A stretch of 24,312 nt of DNA from CAZQXD01 sp964597315 (GTDB lineage: Bacteria; Pseudomonadota; Gammaproteobacteria; Competibacterales; Competibacteraceae), in the NCBI GenBank assembly GCA_964597315.1, contig CAZQXD010000065.1, positions 1 to 24,312 of the forward strand. The letters are read 5' to 3'. Positions 14,846-22,781 of the stretch are shown here, in pieces. The notes below the pieces were generated by a model. The model worked only from the letters and a program-made list of their open reading frames with translations, searched no databases and was not told where the DNA came from. Positions within the stretch are counted from its first letter, which is position 1. Every line of letters starts with the position of its first letter. Made by a program: the position numbers and the translations under genes.

Positions 14846-15149
14846 AAAAAATGCTCCAACTTTAGGAGGATTCATGCCACCGTTTTACACTAACGCTGAC
14901 CAACTGCGTAACTCCTAACTTAATCACCCTAGTTTCGGTTCAGGCCGTGTCTTGAGACCAAATCGAGAACTTTTCCTCCTGAGACAAGGCTGATGGAGGC
15001 ATGCCGATGGGCAAGTGCAATCGGTACCACCGCGATGTCTTTAGTAAAAAGTTAGGCGCCGCCCGTACTCAGCGTAATCCTATCAACTTAGTGCGTCCGC
15101 TGTATCAGTTGATCTCAACTACGAAACTCCTACAGAGCCTACAACGCGC
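14846..15149. other. Lower-GC non-coding insert between lolA and the antitoxin gene
   Basis: These 304 bases show no recognisable gene on either strand. Base composition by eye is clearly less GC-rich than the flanks, and stop codons are frequent, in keeping with foreign or decayed DNA. A 6-bp inverted repeat AGTTGA-TC-TCAACT lies at 15107-15120. The open frame beginning at 15001 runs into the antisense of lolA and is not convincing. The stretch may contain the antitoxin promoter, but no good -35/-10 pair was found. Confidence 0.45.
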
Positions 15150-15764
15150 TCAGCCCGCGTCTCCTATCACATCGGTCCCCGGGGGCGGCTCGAACTCAAA
15201 AGCCTCCAGGGGCACGGGCAGATTACGCCGTAGCTGCTGGAAACCCAGCCGGGTGAGTCGGCCAAAGGCGTCCTCCAGTTCCAGGATCGCCAGTTCCCCG
15301 TCCCGAAACCCCACCCGCAATCGGTTGAACTCCGTCTGTTCCTGGCGGGGGGTGAGTTCATACCAACGCAGCCCGCCCCGCCCCTCGGCCAGAGCCTGGA
15401 GGGTAAAGACCTTGTCCAGGGCCTCGCCGCCGGTGAGCAGGGCCAGGGGGGTGGCTCCCAAGGCGCTATCCAACCGCCGCACCGTCACCTGCTCCAGCTC
15501 GCTGTCGTAATGCCAGAGCCGCTCCCCGTCGGCCACCACCACCTGGGGGAAGGGTTCGGTATAGTCCCAGCGGAAGCGGCCGGGCTTGCGCATCCGCATG
15601 GCGCCCCCGGAGGACTGGATCAGCCCGCCGTTGGCGTCGTAAACGATCTGCTCGAAGTCCGCCGTCAGGCTGTTCAGGTTTCGGAAATAATCCTGAACGA
15701 AACGGTCGTCGGCCAGGGCCGGGGCGCACAGCGGCAGGACCAGTAGGAATAACAATCGGTACAT
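15150..15764 (-). CDS. lolA: Outer-membrane lipoprotein carrier protein LolA
   Basis: The 204-residue product is the periplasmic chaperone that ferries lipoproteins from LolCDE to LolB. The chosen start at 15764 gives a textbook signal peptide, MYRLLFLLVLPLCAPALA, before DDRFVQDYFRNLNSLTADFEQ. The frame stays open upstream into the ftsK gene, but that extension is not signal-like. Family features are SLTADFEQIVYDANG, SSGGAMRMRKPGRFRWDYTEPFPQ with the conserved Arg and aromatic residues of the hydrophobic cavity, VADGERLWHYDSELEQVTVR and PLALLTG. It follows ftsK by 70 bases on the same strand, the conserved gammaproteobacterial order. rarA would normally be next, but here the decayed toxin-antitoxin locus intervenes. 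Confidence 0.94.
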   Translation of the reverse strand: MYRLLFLLVLPLCAPALADDRFVQDYFRNLNSLTADFEQIVYDANGGLIQSSGGAMRMRKPGRFRWDYTEPFPQVVVADGERLWHYDSELEQVTVRRLDSALGATPLALLTGGEALDKVFTLQALAEGRGGLRWYELTPRQEQTEFNRLRVGFRDGELAILELEDAFGRLTRLGFQQLRRNLPVPLEAFEFEPPPGTDVIGDAG

Positions 15765-15834
15765 GGCGTTCTCGTTGAGTGATTGGCGTGCCAAAGAGTA
15801 TGGGAAACCGCCCTTGAACCGTGACTGAACCGGC

Positions 15835-18411
15835 TCAGACCTCGGGCGGCGGCGGGGCCAGCACCTCCCGGCTGCCGTTGGTTTCCAGGGGTCCCACCAC
15901 CCCGGCCCGCTCCATTTCCTCCACCATCCGCGCCGCCCGGTTGTAACCGATCTTAAGACGCCGCTGTACATAGGAGATGGACGCCTTGCGGCTTTCGGTG
16001 ACGATGCGCACCGCTTGATCGTAGAGGGCGTCGGTTTCCTCCTCGGGGTCGGCGCCGCCGTTATCGGGACTCAGACCCGGCACCGCCTCCTGGGATTCCT
16101 CAAGAATGACGTCCAGGTACTCGGGCTCGCCGGTCTGCTTGAGGTACTCCACCACTTTGTGGACTTCGTGGTCGTCCACGAAGGCGCCATGCACCCGCTG
16201 GGGAAAGCCGGTGCCGGGGGGCAGGTACAGCATATCCCCGTGGCCTAGGAGCTGCTCGGCGCCCATTTGGTCGAGGATGGTTCGGGAGTCCACCCGGCTG
16301 GACACCTGAAAAGCGATACGGGTGGGAATATTGGCCTTGATCAACCCGGTGATCACATCCACCGAGGGGCGCTGGGTGGCCAGGATCAGGTGAATGCCCG
16401 AGGCCCGGGCCTTCTGGGCCAGGCGGGCAATGAGTTCCTCCACTTTCTTGCCGACGATCATCATCATGTCGGCCAGTTCGTCGATGACCACCACGATATA
16501 GGGTAGCGGCTCCAGGGCCGGGGGCGGCGTCCCCTCCACATGCTCCTCGGCTTTCCACAGGGGGTCGATGATCGGCTCTCCCGTCTCCTGAGCCTCGGTC
16601 ACCCGCTTGTTGAAACCGAGGATATTGCGCACCTTGAGGGCCGCCATCAGTCGGTAGCGACGCTCCATCTCCGCCACGCACCAGCGCAGGGCGTTGGCGG
16701 CCTCTTTCATATCGGTGACCACCGGAGCCAGCAGGTGGGGAACGCCCTCGTAGATGGACAACTCCAGCATTTTGGGGTCCACCAGGATCAGCCGCACCTC
16801 CTCGGGACCGGTCTTGTAGAGCATGGACAGGAGCATGGCGTTGATGGCCACGGATTTGCCGGAGCCGGTGGTGCCGGCCACCAGCAGATGGGGCATCTTG
16901 GCCAGATTGGCCACCACCGGGTTACCGCCGATGTCCTTGCCCAGGGCCAGGGTCAGGGGCGAAGAGGAACGAGTGTAGACCGGCGCGCCCAGCACTTCTG
17001 ACAGATACACCACCTCCCGATTGCGGTTGGGGATCTCCAGGCCCACGACGGATTTTCCGGGAATGATGTCCACCACTCGCACGCTGATTACCGACAGCCC
17101 CCGGGCCAGGTCCCGGGATAGATTGCTGATCTGGCTGACCTTCACCCCGGGGGCCGGCTCCAGCTCGAAGCGGGTAATCACCGGCCCCGGCTCTACCGCC
17201 ACCACCCGCACCTCGATGCCGAAATGCTGGAGTTGCACCTCCACCTGCCGGGACATGGTTTCCAGATCCTCGGCGGAGTAGCCGGTTTGCTCGACTTTCA
17301 CCGGGTCCAGCAGGGCCAAAGGTGGACGCGCTTCTACTCCGGTGGGCCGGGGCTTGGGCCGGGAGGTTGTCGGCGCGGCGACCGGGGCCGGGGCCGGGGC
17401 CGGGGCCGGAGACGGCTTTTCCGAATCCCAGGGCGCGTCCAGACCGAAGTCCAGCTCCGGCTCCGGCTCCGGCTCCGGCGCTGCCCGCATCCCGCGCAGT
17501 TCCAGGTCCGGCTCCGGGGCCTCCCGAGTGGCGACCATGGGTTCTAAATCCATGACCGGGGGCGACCGGCGAATAGCCAGCACCCTGGGCGCGGAGGATT
17601 CTTCCACCATGGGCGGCTCGGGGGGTTCAGGCGGCTCGGGCGGCGGCTGATGCCGAGCCACGGACGGAGGCTTCGCCGTCCTATCTTCGGGTTCATCCTC
17701 GCGACGGTCGGCCAGCCAACCGCTGACGCCCTTCGCCGCCCGGCCCAGCAGGGTGGTCAGGTCCAGGGTCAGCTTGCCCACCAGGTCCAGCAGGCCCAGC
17801 CAGGACAGCCCGGTGGCCAGGGTGACGCCGGCCAGAAACAGGGCCAGCAGGAATAGAGTGCCGCCCACGAAGCTGAAAGCGCCCACCAGACTGCTACCGG
17901 CGATATCTCCGAGAATGCCTCCCGCCGAACCGGTCAGATAGCCCGCCGGGACGCCCAGATGCAGGGAGGCCAGGCCGCAGCCGGCAAATAACGTAACCAG
18001 GACGCCAATGGAACGAAACACCACGGTTTCGGCATCCAGTTCACTGATGGCGCCGCGACGGAACAGCGTCCAGCCGGCCAAAAGCAGCCCAATGGGCAAA
18101 AAATAAGATAAAAAACCAATAAAATACAGGGCAATATCAGCGAACCAAGCGCCGCTCACCCCACCCAGATTATGAACTTTCCCCATCGGCCCGGTATGGG
18201 TCCAGGCCGGGTCCCGGGGATCGAAACTGAAGAGGGACAGCAGCAGATACAGCGCCACCACCGACAACAACAGAAAGCTGCTCTCCTGCAAGCCATATTT
18301 GACATGGCGCAGTATGTCGATACGGGTGCCGGGGTCGGGTTTTTTACGTGCCTGTGCCAAACAACGAGTCCTGTTGGTAAATGGCGGTCGCTCCGCCCGG
18401 TAATTGAACAT
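15835..18411 (-). CDS. ftsK: DNA translocase FtsK
   Basis: The 858-residue protein has an N-terminal membrane region with four to five helices (about 42-62, 88-112, 130-150, 170-205), a Pro/Glu/Ala-rich linker (about 235-365) and a C-terminal motor. The motor has Walker A GTTGSGKS (513-520), DPKMLELSIYEGVPHLL, Walker B YIVVVIDELADMMM (638-651), and ATQRPSVDVITGLIKANIPTR. The winged-helix gamma domain that reads KOPS sites is at about 791-853 (DALYDQAVRIVTESRKASISYVQRRLKIGYNRAA). FtsK anchors at the septum, helps assemble the divisome and pumps DNA so that XerCD can resolve dimers at dif. The linker holds low-complexity runs (PEPPEPP, EPEPEPE, PAPAPAPAP). GGAATGGG lies just before the ATG at 18411, which is the most upstream sensible start. 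Confidence 0.96.
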   Translation of the reverse strand: MFNYRAERPPFTNRTRCLAQARKKPDPGTRIDILRHVKYGLQESSFLLLSVVALYLLLSLFSFDPRDPAWTHTGPMGKVHNLGGVSGAWFADIALYFIGFLSYFLPIGLLLAGWTLFRRGAISELDAETVVFRSIGVLVTLFAGCGLASLHLGVPAGYLTGSAGGILGDIAGSSLVGAFSFVGGTLFLLALFLAGVTLATGLSWLGLLDLVGKLTLDLTTLLGRAAKGVSGWLADRREDEPEDRTAKPPSVARHQPPPEPPEPPEPPMVEESSAPRVLAIRRSPPVMDLEPMVATREAPEPDLELRGMRAAPEPEPEPELDFGLDAPWDSEKPSPAPAPAPAPVAAPTTSRPKPRPTGVEARPPLALLDPVKVEQTGYSAEDLETMSRQVEVQLQHFGIEVRVVAVEPGPVITRFELEPAPGVKVSQISNLSRDLARGLSVISVRVVDIIPGKSVVGLEIPNRNREVVYLSEVLGAPVYTRSSSPLTLALGKDIGGNPVVANLAKMPHLLVAGTTGSGKSVAINAMLLSMLYKTGPEEVRLILVDPKMLELSIYEGVPHLLAPVVTDMKEAANALRWCVAEMERRYRLMAALKVRNILGFNKRVTEAQETGEPIIDPLWKAEEHVEGTPPPALEPLPYIVVVIDELADMMMIVGKKVEELIARLAQKARASGIHLILATQRPSVDVITGLIKANIPTRIAFQVSSRVDSRTILDQMGAEQLLGHGDMLYLPPGTGFPQRVHGAFVDDHEVHKVVEYLKQTGEPEYLDVILEESQEAVPGLSPDNGGADPEEETDALYDQAVRIVTESRKASISYVQRRLKIGYNRAARMVEEMERAGVVGPLETNGSREVLAPPPPEV

Positions 18412-18580
18412 TGTCCCATTCCTACCCGTTCAGGTGAAGCGCCAGCCGACTTTACCCAGGATCGAGGTTTCCCGTATCCTGTTTTGCATGACGCTGTTAC
18501 CGGCGGCCCTTGCCAGCAGCCAACCCCGCCGGCTCGGTGTTTATGGTCCAGCCGTCCAAGCCCCTAGCACTCCACGCCCC
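18412..18580. promoter_or_regulatory. Divergent gap between ftsK and the DUF482 gene
   Basis: These 169 bases should hold the promoters for ftsK (minus strand) and for the DUF482-aat-bpt operon (plus strand). I found no sigma-70 or sigma-54 element good enough to place. The plus-strand frame is open here from 18404, but it would overlap the ftsK start and does not look like protein, so I treat it as non-coding. Confidence 0.35.
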
Positions 18581-19774
18581 ATGCAAACCCAAATTCTCCA
18601 GTCCCTGGACGCTGTGCCCGCCCCCCAGTGGAACGCCCTGGCAAGGGACGGCAACCCCTTTCTGAGCCATGCGTTCCTGTCCGCCCTGGAACGTCATCAC
18701 TGCGTGGGTCCGCGCAGCGGCTGGCTGCCCCGCTTCGTGGTCTGCCGGGATCGGGGCGGCCGCCTGCTGGGGGCCGCGCCCCTGTACGTCAAGACCAATT
18801 CCTACGGAGAGTTTGTCTTTGACTGGGGCTGGGCGGAGGCTTATCGCCGCCATGGCCTGGAGTACTATCCCAAGCTGGTGGCCGCCGTACCCTACACCCC
18901 GGCCACCGGCCAGCGGCTGCTATTGGCGCCAGGCGTGGACGGCGCCGTGGCCCGGGCCATCGTGGACCATGCCCTGGAGGAGGCCCGTGAACAGGGGTTT
19001 TCCTCTCTGCACTGGCTATTCACCACCGAGCAGGACATGGCTGTCCTGGGGCAGGCCGGGCTGCTGACCCGGCTGGGTTGCCAGTTCCACTGGACCAACC
19101 GGGGGTATCGGGACTTCGAAGATTTTCTGGAGACCCTGACCTCCAAAAAACGCAAAAACATCAAACGGGAGCGGCAAAGCGTAGCGAAGGCGGGGCTGGA
19201 ATTACGGCTGCTGCACGGCCCGGAGATCAGCGAGTCCCAGTGGCGGGTGTTCCACGGCTTCTACTGTGACACCTTTCGGCGGCTGGGGGGCTTCCCCACC
19301 CTGACCCTGCCTTTCTTTCGGGAGATCGCCCACACCCTAGGCGAGCGGGTGGTGCTGGTGCTGGCCCTGGATCGGGGACGGGAGGTGGCCGGGGCGCTCA
19401 GTTTCCGAAGCGACACCAGCTTATATGGCCGCCACTGGGGCTGTCTTGCCGATTACGACGGGCTGCACTTCGAAGCCTGCTACTACCAGGGCATCGACTA
19501 CTGCATCCGCCAGGGCTTGTGCCGCTTCGAACCGGGCGCCCAGGGGGAGCATAAAGTGAGCCGGGGGTTTCTGCCCACCCTCACCCAGTCCGCCCATTGG
19601 CTGGCCCACCCCGCTTTCAGCGCCGCAGTAGCGGATTTCCTAGATCAAGAAACCCCCGCCGTGTGGGACTATGCCAGGGAACTGGAGACCCATACCCCCT
19701 ATCGAAGCGGTCCCCGCGCCACCCACCCCGACCAATGGCTGGCCTGCCCCCCGGAGGCCACGGACGCCCCATGA
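18581..19774 (+). CDS. DUF482/FemAB-like GNAT-fold acyltransferase family protein
   Basis: The 397-residue protein belongs to the DUF482 (PF04339, 'peptidoglycan biosynthesis/recognition') group of double-GNAT proteins. Recognisable parts are NPFLSHAFLSALERHHCVGPRSGWLPRF near the N-terminus, YVKTNSYGEFVFDWGWAEAY, the basic segment LTSKKRKNIKRERQSV, and GCLADYDGLHFEACYYQGIDYCIRQGLCRFEPGAQGEHK near the C-terminus. The fold is that of FemABX and leucyl/phenylalanyl transferases, which use aminoacyl-tRNA or acyl-CoA; the substrate of DUF482 proteins is unknown to me. I chose the ATG at 18581 because it gives the usual N-terminus, although it lacks a clear Shine-Dalgarno. Its stop overlaps the aat start (ATGA), so it is coupled to an aminoacyl-tRNA-dependent transferase gene. 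Confidence 0.88.
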   Translation: MQTQILQSLDAVPAPQWNALARDGNPFLSHAFLSALERHHCVGPRSGWLPRFVVCRDRGGRLLGAAPLYVKTNSYGEFVFDWGWAEAYRRHGLEYYPKLVAAVPYTPATGQRLLLAPGVDGAVARAIVDHALEEAREQGFSSLHWLFTTEQDMAVLGQAGLLTRLGCQFHWTNRGYRDFEDFLETLTSKKRKNIKRERQSVAKAGLELRLLHGPEISESQWRVFHGFYCDTFRRLGGFPTLTLPFFREIAHTLGERVVLVLALDRGREVAGALSFRSDTSLYGRHWGCLADYDGLHFEACYYQGIDYCIRQGLCRFEPGAQGEHKVSRGFLPTLTQSAHWLAHPAFSAAVADFLDQETPAVWDYARELETHTPYRSGPRATHPDQWLACPPEATDAP

Positions 19775-20520
19775 TCCACCTGCCCTGGCTCGACCCCCAC
19801 GACGACCGCCAACCCTTCCCGCCCACGGCAACGGCCCTGCGGGACCCGGACGGGCTGCTGGCGGCGGGCGGCAATCTAGCCCCCGAACGGCTGCTCCGGG
19901 CCTATCGCCAGGGCATCTTCCCCTGGTACTCCCCGGGTCAACCTATCCTTTGGTGGTCGCCCGACCCTCGCATGGTGCTGTTTCCCGCCGAACTGAAAAT
20001 TTCCCGGAGCCTACGCAAGACCCTCAAAAAAGGCTGTTTTTCAATTACCATGGATAGCATGTTCGAAACTGTCCTGACCAAAGCTGCGGAACCCCGGGGG
20101 GATCAAGCAGGCACCTGGATCACCCCGGAGATGCGCCAAGCCTATCTGCGTCTGCACCGGCTAGGCTGGGCGCACTCCGTGGAAACCTGGCGGGGCGGGG
20201 AACTGGTGGGCGGTCTCTACGGGGTCGCCATTGGCCGGGTGTTCTATGGGGAATCCATGTTCAGCCGGGCCAGCGACGCCTCTAAGGCCGCCCTGGTGGC
20301 CCTGGCAGCGCAGTTACTGGACTGGAAGTTCGCCCTGATCGACTGCCAGATGCGCACCGCTCACCTGACCAGCCTGGGCGCCCGGGAACTGCCTCGGGAC
20401 GAATTCCTGAAGCGCTTGGAACGGTTTTGTCCCTTGCCCGGTCGGCCCGGTCCTTGGTGTTTGGACCCCCGCTTTAGAAGCGGCGCAGCAGCGCTGCTCT
20501 CGCCCTGGACGGAGGATTGA
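19771..20520 (+). CDS. aat: Leucyl/phenylalanyl-tRNA--protein transferase
   Basis: This 249-residue enzyme transfers Leu or Phe from aminoacyl-tRNA to proteins with N-terminal Lys or Arg, marking them for ClpS/ClpAP. Diagnostic segments are FPPTATALRDPDGLLAAGGNL, YRQGIFPWYSPGQPILWWSPDPR, GTWITPEMRQAYLRLHRLGWAHSVE and GGLYGVAIGRVFYGESMFS followed by DASKAALVALAAQL and IDCQMRTAHLTSLGARELPRDEF. The ATG at 19771 overlaps the upstream stop (ATGA) and has GGAGG 13 bases before it; the frame is open further upstream but inside the previous gene. It is followed after three bases by bpt, so both N-degron transferases are made from one transcript. Length is normal for the family. Confidence 0.96.
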   Translation: MIHLPWLDPHDDRQPFPPTATALRDPDGLLAAGGNLAPERLLRAYRQGIFPWYSPGQPILWWSPDPRMVLFPAELKISRSLRKTLKKGCFSITMDSMFETVLTKAAEPRGDQAGTWITPEMRQAYLRLHRLGWAHSVETWRGGELVGGLYGVAIGRVFYGESMFSRASDASKAALVALAAQLLDWKFALIDCQMRTAHLTSLGARELPRDEFLKRLERFCPLPGRPGPWCLDPRFRSGAAALLSPWTED

Positions 20521-20523
20521 ACC

Positions 20524-21270
20524 GTGGGCGCCCATCAAGACCGGCTTAAGACCTTACGGCTGTTTCTGACCGTGGAACATACGTGCAGCTATCTGCCCAG
20601 GCGGCGGGCCTGCAACCTGGTGGCCGACCCTCTGGCCATGGACAATGAACTCTACACCCAGTTGGCGCGGCTGGGGTTTCGGCGTAGCGGCGAACATGTC
20701 TACCGCCCCCACTGCGCCGGCTGCCATGAATGCCTGTCCCTACGTATTCCGGTGGCTGGGTTCCGGCCCAACCGCTCACAACGGCGGGTGTGGAGCCGCA
20801 ACGCCGATCTGGAAGTCCGGCCCTTAAAACCTCAGTTTGATCTGGAGCATTACCGGCTCTATGAGCGTTACCTGCACGCCCGCCACCCAGGGGGCGGCAT
20901 GGACGATTGCAGCCCCGAGTCCTATTTGTCTTTCCTGACCTCCCGCTGGAGCGATACCCGGCTCTTCGAGTTTCGCCACAAGGACCGACTGCTGGCGGTA
21001 GCCGTGGCGGACCAATTGGATGACAGCCTGTCGGCGGTCTATACCTTCTACGAACCCGACGAGTCAAGCCGCAGCCTGGGCACCTATGGGGTACTCTGGC
21101 AAGTGGCCAAGGCCCGGCGCCTGGGCCTGGCCTGGGTCTATCTGGGCTATTGGGTGCGGGACTGCGCGAAGATGGCCTATAAAGACAAATTCAGACCGGC
21201 GGAGGTGTTTCTGGGGGGCCGCTGGCTGGAGTTGGGCGCTGACGGCCGGGTCGGCATTCAAGGCCCCTAA
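20524..21270 (+). CDS. bpt: Aspartate/glutamate leucyltransferase (arginyltransferase homologue)
   Basis: The 248-residue product is Bpt, which adds Leu to proteins with N-terminal Asp or Glu (and some oxidised residues), the second branch of the bacterial N-end rule. The N-terminal cysteine cluster is intact: TCSYLPRRRACNLVADP and YRPHCAGCHECLSLRIPV. The transferase core has RRVWSRNADLE, YERYLHARHPGGGMDD, DSLSAVYTFYEPD, RSLGTYGVLWQVAKARRLGLAWVYLGYWV and the terminal MAYKDKFRPAEVFLGGRW. Translation starts at GTG 20524 with a strong GGAGG eight bases upstream. In many gammaproteobacteria infA follows bpt; here no infA is present, and a gene on the opposite strand comes next. Confidence 0.95.
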   Translation: MGAHQDRLKTLRLFLTVEHTCSYLPRRRACNLVADPLAMDNELYTQLARLGFRRSGEHVYRPHCAGCHECLSLRIPVAGFRPNRSQRRVWSRNADLEVRPLKPQFDLEHYRLYERYLHARHPGGGMDDCSPESYLSFLTSRWSDTRLFEFRHKDRLLAVAVADQLDDSLSAVYTFYEPDESSRSLGTYGVLWQVAKARRLGLAWVYLGYWVRDCAKMAYKDKFRPAEVFLGGRWLELGADGRVGIQGP

Positions 21271-21309
21271 GGGATACCCTACGGGGGCCGCTGGGCAAGT
21301 CCGCCTATC

Positions 21310-22062
21310 TCAGCCGCCCTCCCCCGCCTCCCGATGCTGGCGCAACGCCTGGGCCTTGGCGTACTGCTCCCGCAAATACCCCATTTGTTCTTCCAGGGCC
21401 GTCCGGGCGGCGACCGGGTCCCGATCCCGCAGGGCTTCGTATAGGCGCTGGTGTTGGGTCACGATCCGTTCCCGCTGGCGCAGCCGGAACACGATCATAT
21501 TGGCCACCGGTTGCAGGGCCTCGATCACCGCGAACATGACGAACTGCAACACCGGGTTGCCGGTGGCGTCCACCAAAGCCCGGTGAAAGCGCACGTCGGA
21601 GGCGCAGAAGGCCACATCGGACAACTCGGGCCGACGCTGTTCCTCTAGCTCCCGAGCCATGCTCGCCAGGTGTTCCTCCCCGCGCCGCTCCACGGCCAGG
21701 GCGCAGCACAGCAGTTCCAACTCTCGGCGGGCCTCGGTGATCGCATCGAGATCGAACTCCCCCAACGTCACCAGCAGGGTGGTGGCGCTGGTCAGGGCCG
21801 AGCGGACTTCCTCCTGGGAGGGGCGCTTGATGAAGTTTCCGCCGGTGGGGCCGCGCTGGGAGCGGATCAGGTTCTGGGCGGCCAGCCGCTTCAAAGCCTC
21901 GCGGATGGTGGGCCGGGACACGGAGAACCGCTCCGCCAGTTCCTCCTCGGTGGGCAGCCGCTCGTCCACCTTCAACCGCCCCTGGACGATGGCCTCCCGA
22001 ATGTTCTCGGCGATCTGCTTGGCCAGGCTTTGGGTCACCAGCCCTTCGAAATTGATTGCCAT
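21310..22062 (-). CDS. FadR-subfamily GntR transcriptional regulator (FCD domain)
   Basis: The 250-residue regulator has an N-terminal GntR winged helix (about 5-75: SLAKQIAENIREAIVQGRLKVDERLPTEEELAERF, then SVSRPTIREALKRLAAQNLI and RGPTGGNFI) and a C-terminal all-helical FCD ligand domain (about 95-235). FCD landmarks are EARRELELLCCALAVERR, the metal/ligand segment DVRFHRALVDATGNPVLQF and QHQRLYEALRDRDPVAA; Asp and His positions for metal binding are kept. Such proteins usually sense carboxylic acids. I chose the ATG at 22062 because AGGCGAG precedes it; the frame is open to 22107, but that extension would lie over a perfect palindrome that looks like its own operator. Targets beyond itself cannot be read from the window. 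Confidence 0.9.
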   Translation of the reverse strand: MAINFEGLVTQSLAKQIAENIREAIVQGRLKVDERLPTEEELAERFSVSRPTIREALKRLAAQNLIRSQRGPTGGNFIKRPSQEEVRSALTSATTLLVTLGEFDLDAITEARRELELLCCALAVERRGEEHLASMARELEEQRRPELSDVAFCASDVRFHRALVDATGNPVLQFVMFAVIEALQPVANMIVFRLRQRERIVTQHQRLYEALRDRDPVAARTALEEQMGYLREQYAKAQALRQHREAGEGG

Positions 22063-22072
22063 GTCTCGCCTA

Positions 22073-22098
22073 TCCCCTACATTCCCGAATGTAGGGGA
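22073..22098. promoter_or_regulatory. Perfect 12-bp-arm palindrome before the FadR-family gene
   Basis: TCCCCTACATTC (22073-22084) and GAATGTAGGGGA (22087-22098) are exact reverse complements separated by two bases. It ends 10 bases upstream of the chosen ATG. A GntR-family dimer could bind it and repress its own gene. As RNA it would form a strong hairpin just before the ribosome binding site. A weak promoter for the gene, minus strand TTGTCA then TGGAAT 18 bases on, lies just upstream. Confidence 0.65.
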
Positions 22099-22129
22099 CT
22101 TTAACATAATTCCACTTATTGGTTATTTC

Positions 22130-22170
22130 GTTTGACAAATTAACAAAACAACCCTACCCGGACCGGGGTT
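22130..22170 (-). terminator. Possible intrinsic terminator after the DUF421 gene
   Basis: Read on the minus strand, AACCC (22170-22166) pairs with GGGTT (22154-22150), with CCGG/CCGG complementarity inside the loop. The T-rich run GTTTTGTTAATTTG follows. It lies just after the DUF421 stop and before the FadR-family promoter region, a sensible place for a terminator. The stem is short, so confidence is moderate. Confidence 0.4.
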
Positions 22171-22180
22171 ACACGCGGGC

Positions 22181-22711
22181 TTAAGTCCGGCGCCCTTGCT
22201 CAGGGGCGAGCGCGACATCGGCCAGAGTGGAGTTGGGCCCCTCCGCGACCCGTTTGATAACGCTGAAGTTGCCATTGGTCTCCAAAATCACCGCCCCCGC
22301 CTCGCTCAAGTCACCGATGCCTTCGGAGCGCAAGGCGGCAAGGATCTCGCTCTTGGGCACCCGACAGCGGTCCATGGCCTCTTCTAACAACCGACCCTGG
22401 TATAGCAGCAGGGTGGGACTCGCTTTAATCCAGTTCTGGAAGCTCTGGGATTTCACCGCCAGCCAGGTGATGAGTAGTTGCAGAACGATCAGCAACCCAA
22501 AGCCCAACACCACCTGGGCCAGGGAGGTCTGTTTGGTGAGCAGGGCGCTGGCCAGCATTGAGCCGAAGGCGATGGTAACCACCATATCGAAAGCGTTCCA
22601 TTTGGATAGGGTGCGCTTGCCGGAGACGCGCAGCAGAACAATCAGGGCCAGATAGGCCAGGACGCCTACAATCAGGGTATGGTTAAGGCTGGACCAGCCA
22701 TCAAAAAACAT
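22181..22711 (-). CDS. DUF421 (YetF-like) inner-membrane protein
   Basis: The 176-residue product has two to three N-terminal membrane helices (about 9-27, 45-62, 64-86) and a soluble C-terminal domain. The pattern LALIVLLRVSGKRTLSKWNAFDMVVTIAFGSMLASALL is the DUF421/YetF hallmark, and the second part has FQNWIKASPTLLLYQGRLLEEAMDRCRVPKSEILAALRSEGI with LSEAGAVILETNGNFSVIKR, again typical. Family members are linked to spore and envelope functions in Bacillus; their biochemistry is not established. I chose ATG 22711 because AGGAGG lies five bases upstream; a start 18 bases earlier would put that site inside the coding sequence. The gene lies 70 bases after the phasin-like gene and on the same strand. 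Confidence 0.88.
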   Translation of the reverse strand: MFFDGWSSLNHTLIVGVLAYLALIVLLRVSGKRTLSKWNAFDMVVTIAFGSMLASALLTKQTSLAQVVLGFGLLIVLQLLITWLAVKSQSFQNWIKASPTLLLYQGRLLEEAMDRCRVPKSEILAALRSEGIGDLSEAGAVILETNGNFSVIKRVAEGPNSTLADVALAPEQGRRT

Positions 22712-22781
22712 GTTGCCTCCTGGGCACATTGCCCGCTTTGGACGAGTATAGGAAGGGTATGACGCCCGTTAGGTCGGAACC

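Noticed and set aside
15001..15510. Open frame on the plus strand covering the low-GC insert and part of lolA
   Set aside because: Most of it is antisense to lolA; the first 45 codons show no recognisable similarity or ribosome binding site.
17380..17660. Repeated GGGGCC and GGCTCC tracts as a possible DNA repeat element
   Set aside because: They are in frame and encode the Pro/Ala/Glu-rich FtsK linker, which is naturally low-complexity.
22132..22137. Exact TTGACA on the plus strand as a -35 box
   Set aside because: No -10 box at the right distance, and no plus-strand gene follows.
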